Shown in pieces: positions 5,532 through 6,681 of a stretch of 6,681 nucleotides of DNA; position 1 is the first letter of the stretch, and each line of letters opens with the position of its first letter. The notes under the pieces were generated by a model, which had not been told where the DNA came from, searched no databases, and saw only the letters and a list, made by a program, of their open reading frames with translations. Made by a program: the position numbers and the translations under genes. The DNA is from an uncultured Bacteroidales bacterium (GTDB taxonomy: Bacteria > Bacteroidota > Bacteroidia > Bacteroidales > Paludibacteraceae). The stretch covers positions 1 through 6,681 of the forward strand of contig CALGCU010000249.1 in NCBI GenBank assembly GCA_937886455.1, given 5' to 3'.

Positions 5532-6681
5532 ATGAAAAAATTAATTCTCTCCCTTGTGCTAAGTTGTGTGGGCATTGTCTTGTATGCCCAGACAAATGTG
5601 GAAGGTACGGTGTATGACGACATGGGACCTGCCATTGGTGTCAACGTAACCATTCCAGGAACTACAGTGGGAACGATTACTGATTTTGACGGCCATTTTG
5701 AAATTACAGCTCCAAGTGGCGCAAAAACGATTCGTTTCTCTTATGTAGGCTACAAAGAACAAGAGCTTCCTATTCAAGCTCACATGAAAGTAACCTTGAA
5801 GGCCGAGACACAGGAAATTCAAGAAGTTGTTGTTACAGGTATGGGTAAAGTGGACAAACGTATCAATACGGGTGCTACTACTCAAATTACTGCAGACAAG
5901 GCTAAAATGGATGGTATGGCTGATGTCAGCCGCGCTCTGGAAGGAAAAGCAGCGGGTGTGTCAGTGCAAAACGTCTCAGGTACCTTTGGTACAGCACCAA
6001 AAATCCGTGTACGTGGAGCCACATCAATTTATGGTAGCAGTAAACCATTGTGGGTGGTGGATGGTGTTGTTCTTGAAGACATAAAATATATTTCAGAGGA
6101 AGTACACCAATCTATGATTGGAACAGAAGTTCTTCCTAATGACTTGTTATTAAATATAACAGGTGGTTCTTTAGGACGTTGTGCTATTGTCCCAAATGGG
6201 ATTGATAGAGGCAATGTAAGTCAACATGTTTGTATTTTACGTCCAATTATAATTAAACCTGAATATCTACACACATTTATCCTCTCATCGTTCTTTACTA
6301 AAACAATGAAAATAACTGGTAGTGGTAGAGAAGGATTACCAAAATATAATTTGGAAAAGATGCTACTACCTGTACCACCTTTAGAAGAGCAAACAAGAAT
6401 AATACATGAATTGAACAAATGGAATGACTGGGTAATAGCAATTGACAACAATCAACAAGATTTAGTCGAAACCATTAAACAAACCAAAAGCAAAATACTC
6501 GACCTCGCTATACATGGTAAATTAGTTCCGCAAGATGAGAATGATGAACCAGCGTCGGAACTACTTAAGCGTATCAATCCAAACGCCGAAATCACTTGTG
6601 ATAACGGGCAGTATGGGAAGATACCTGAAAATTGGTGCGTCTGTAAATTAGTTGATATATGTTCTTTCTTGTCAAGAGGGA
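5532..6681 (+). CDS. SusC-like TonB receptor start fused in frame to HsdS, 3' partial
   Basis: One frame runs open from the ATG at 5532 to the window end (383 codons, no stop), but it joins two unrelated proteins. Residues 1-183 are a SusC/RagA-type TonB-dependent receptor start: signal peptide 1-19 (cleavage before Gln20), a carboxypeptidase-regulatory-like domain at about 21-92 (GTVYDD, then TITDFDGHFEI, and FSYVGYKEQ), a TonB-box-like segment EIQEVVVTGMG at 95-105, and part of the plug with KIRVRGATSIYGSSKPLWVV before DGVVLED. A SusC protein would continue with the rest of the plug and a 22-strand barrel, about 800 more residues. Instead residues 184-383 are HsdS-like (see the separate entry). 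Promoter and start are normal for susC. As written, the product would be exported by its signal peptide, which makes no sense for HsdS, so the gene is either non-functional, one state of a rearrangement, or an artefact. Confidence 0.85.
   Translation, partial: MKKLILSLVLSCVGIVLYAQTNVEGTVYDDMGPAIGVNVTIPGTTVGTITDFDGHFEITAPSGAKTIRFSYVGYKEQELPIQAHMKVTLKAETQEIQEVVVTGMGKVDKRINTGATTQITADKAKMDGMADVSRALEGKAAGVSVQNVSGTFGTAPKIRVRGATSIYGSSKPLWVVDGVVLEDIKYISEEVHQSMIGTEVLPNDLLLNITGGSLGRCAIVPNGIDRGNVSQHVCILRPIIIKPEYLHTFILSSFFTKTMKITGSGREGLPKYNLEKMLLPVPPLEEQTRIIHELNKWNDWVIAIDNNQQDLVETIKQTKSKILDLAIHGKLVPQDENDEPASELLKRINPNAEITCDNGQYGKIPENWCVCKLVDICSFLSRG
6081..6681 (+). other. hsdS: Type I restriction specificity subunit (HsdS) segment within the fused frame
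   Basis: From residue 184 the frame reads as an HsdS from its first target-recognition domain onward. HsdS names the DNA target of a type I methylase/nuclease complex (HsdM, HsdR). Seen here: the end of the first recognition domain (KYISEEVHQSM, LLNITGGSLGRCAIV and GNVSQHVCILRP, about 184-280), its boundary LPKYNLEKMLLPVPPLEEQ (269-287), the central conserved helical region with TIKQTKSKILDLAIHGKLVP (314-333), then NDEPASELLKRINP and the entry to the second recognition domain, IPENWCVCKL (364-373). Roughly the first half of recognition domain one is absent, and the second is cut by the window edge. The stretch is much more A+T-rich than the SusC part. No independent start is evident; Met195 is internal. 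No hsdM or hsdR lies in the window. Confidence 0.88.

Noticed and set aside
5827..6084. 85-codon plus-strand frame overlapping the SusC-like start
   Set aside because: It is in a different frame from a recognisable SusC N-terminus and has no family features.

Overview
The window looks like Bacteroidales (phylum Bacteroidota) chromosomal DNA, although its right-hand end may be chimeric. The evidence for the phylum is the gene order uppS-bamA-skp-skp, a SusC-type receptor start with a carboxypeptidase-regulatory-like N-domain, AT-rich leaders with little Shine-Dalgarno signal, and several matches to the Bacteroidota promoter form (TTTG or TTG, about 20 bases, then TAnnTTTG).

Left part (1-4351): an envelope-biogenesis operon on the + strand. 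It holds the C-terminal 172 codons of undecaprenyl diphosphate synthase (lipid carrier for peptidoglycan and other glycans), overlapping by one base a complete BamA (outer-membrane beta-barrel insertase). Two tandem Skp/OmpH-type periplasmic chaperones follow. They plausibly carry unfolded outer-membrane proteins to BamA. The second skp has a promoter-like sequence of its own. A strong intrinsic terminator closes the operon.

Middle (4352-5531): a non-coding gap with seven copies of an 11-bp repeat (AACTAG[A/G]TAGG), then a single HD-domain metal-dependent phosphohydrolase of unknown substrate with its own promoter. Next comes a 305-bp gap with a good promoter and an 83-84-base leader for the last gene.

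Right end (5532-6681, open at the window edge): the most unusual part. A normal SusC/RagA-like receptor start (signal peptide, N-terminal domain, TonB-box-like segment, first part of the plug) changes, without losing frame, into the middle of a type I restriction-modification specificity subunit (HsdS). The switch falls at about residue 183 (base about 6080). G+C falls from about 49% before the junction to about 32% after it (hand counts). Both families may carry a Leu-Glu-Asp motif at this point, which suggests a microhomology junction. It could be a real recombination product, but an assembly or amplification chimera is at least as likely. I see no recombinase gene, CRISPR array, tRNA, rRNA or complete insertion sequence.
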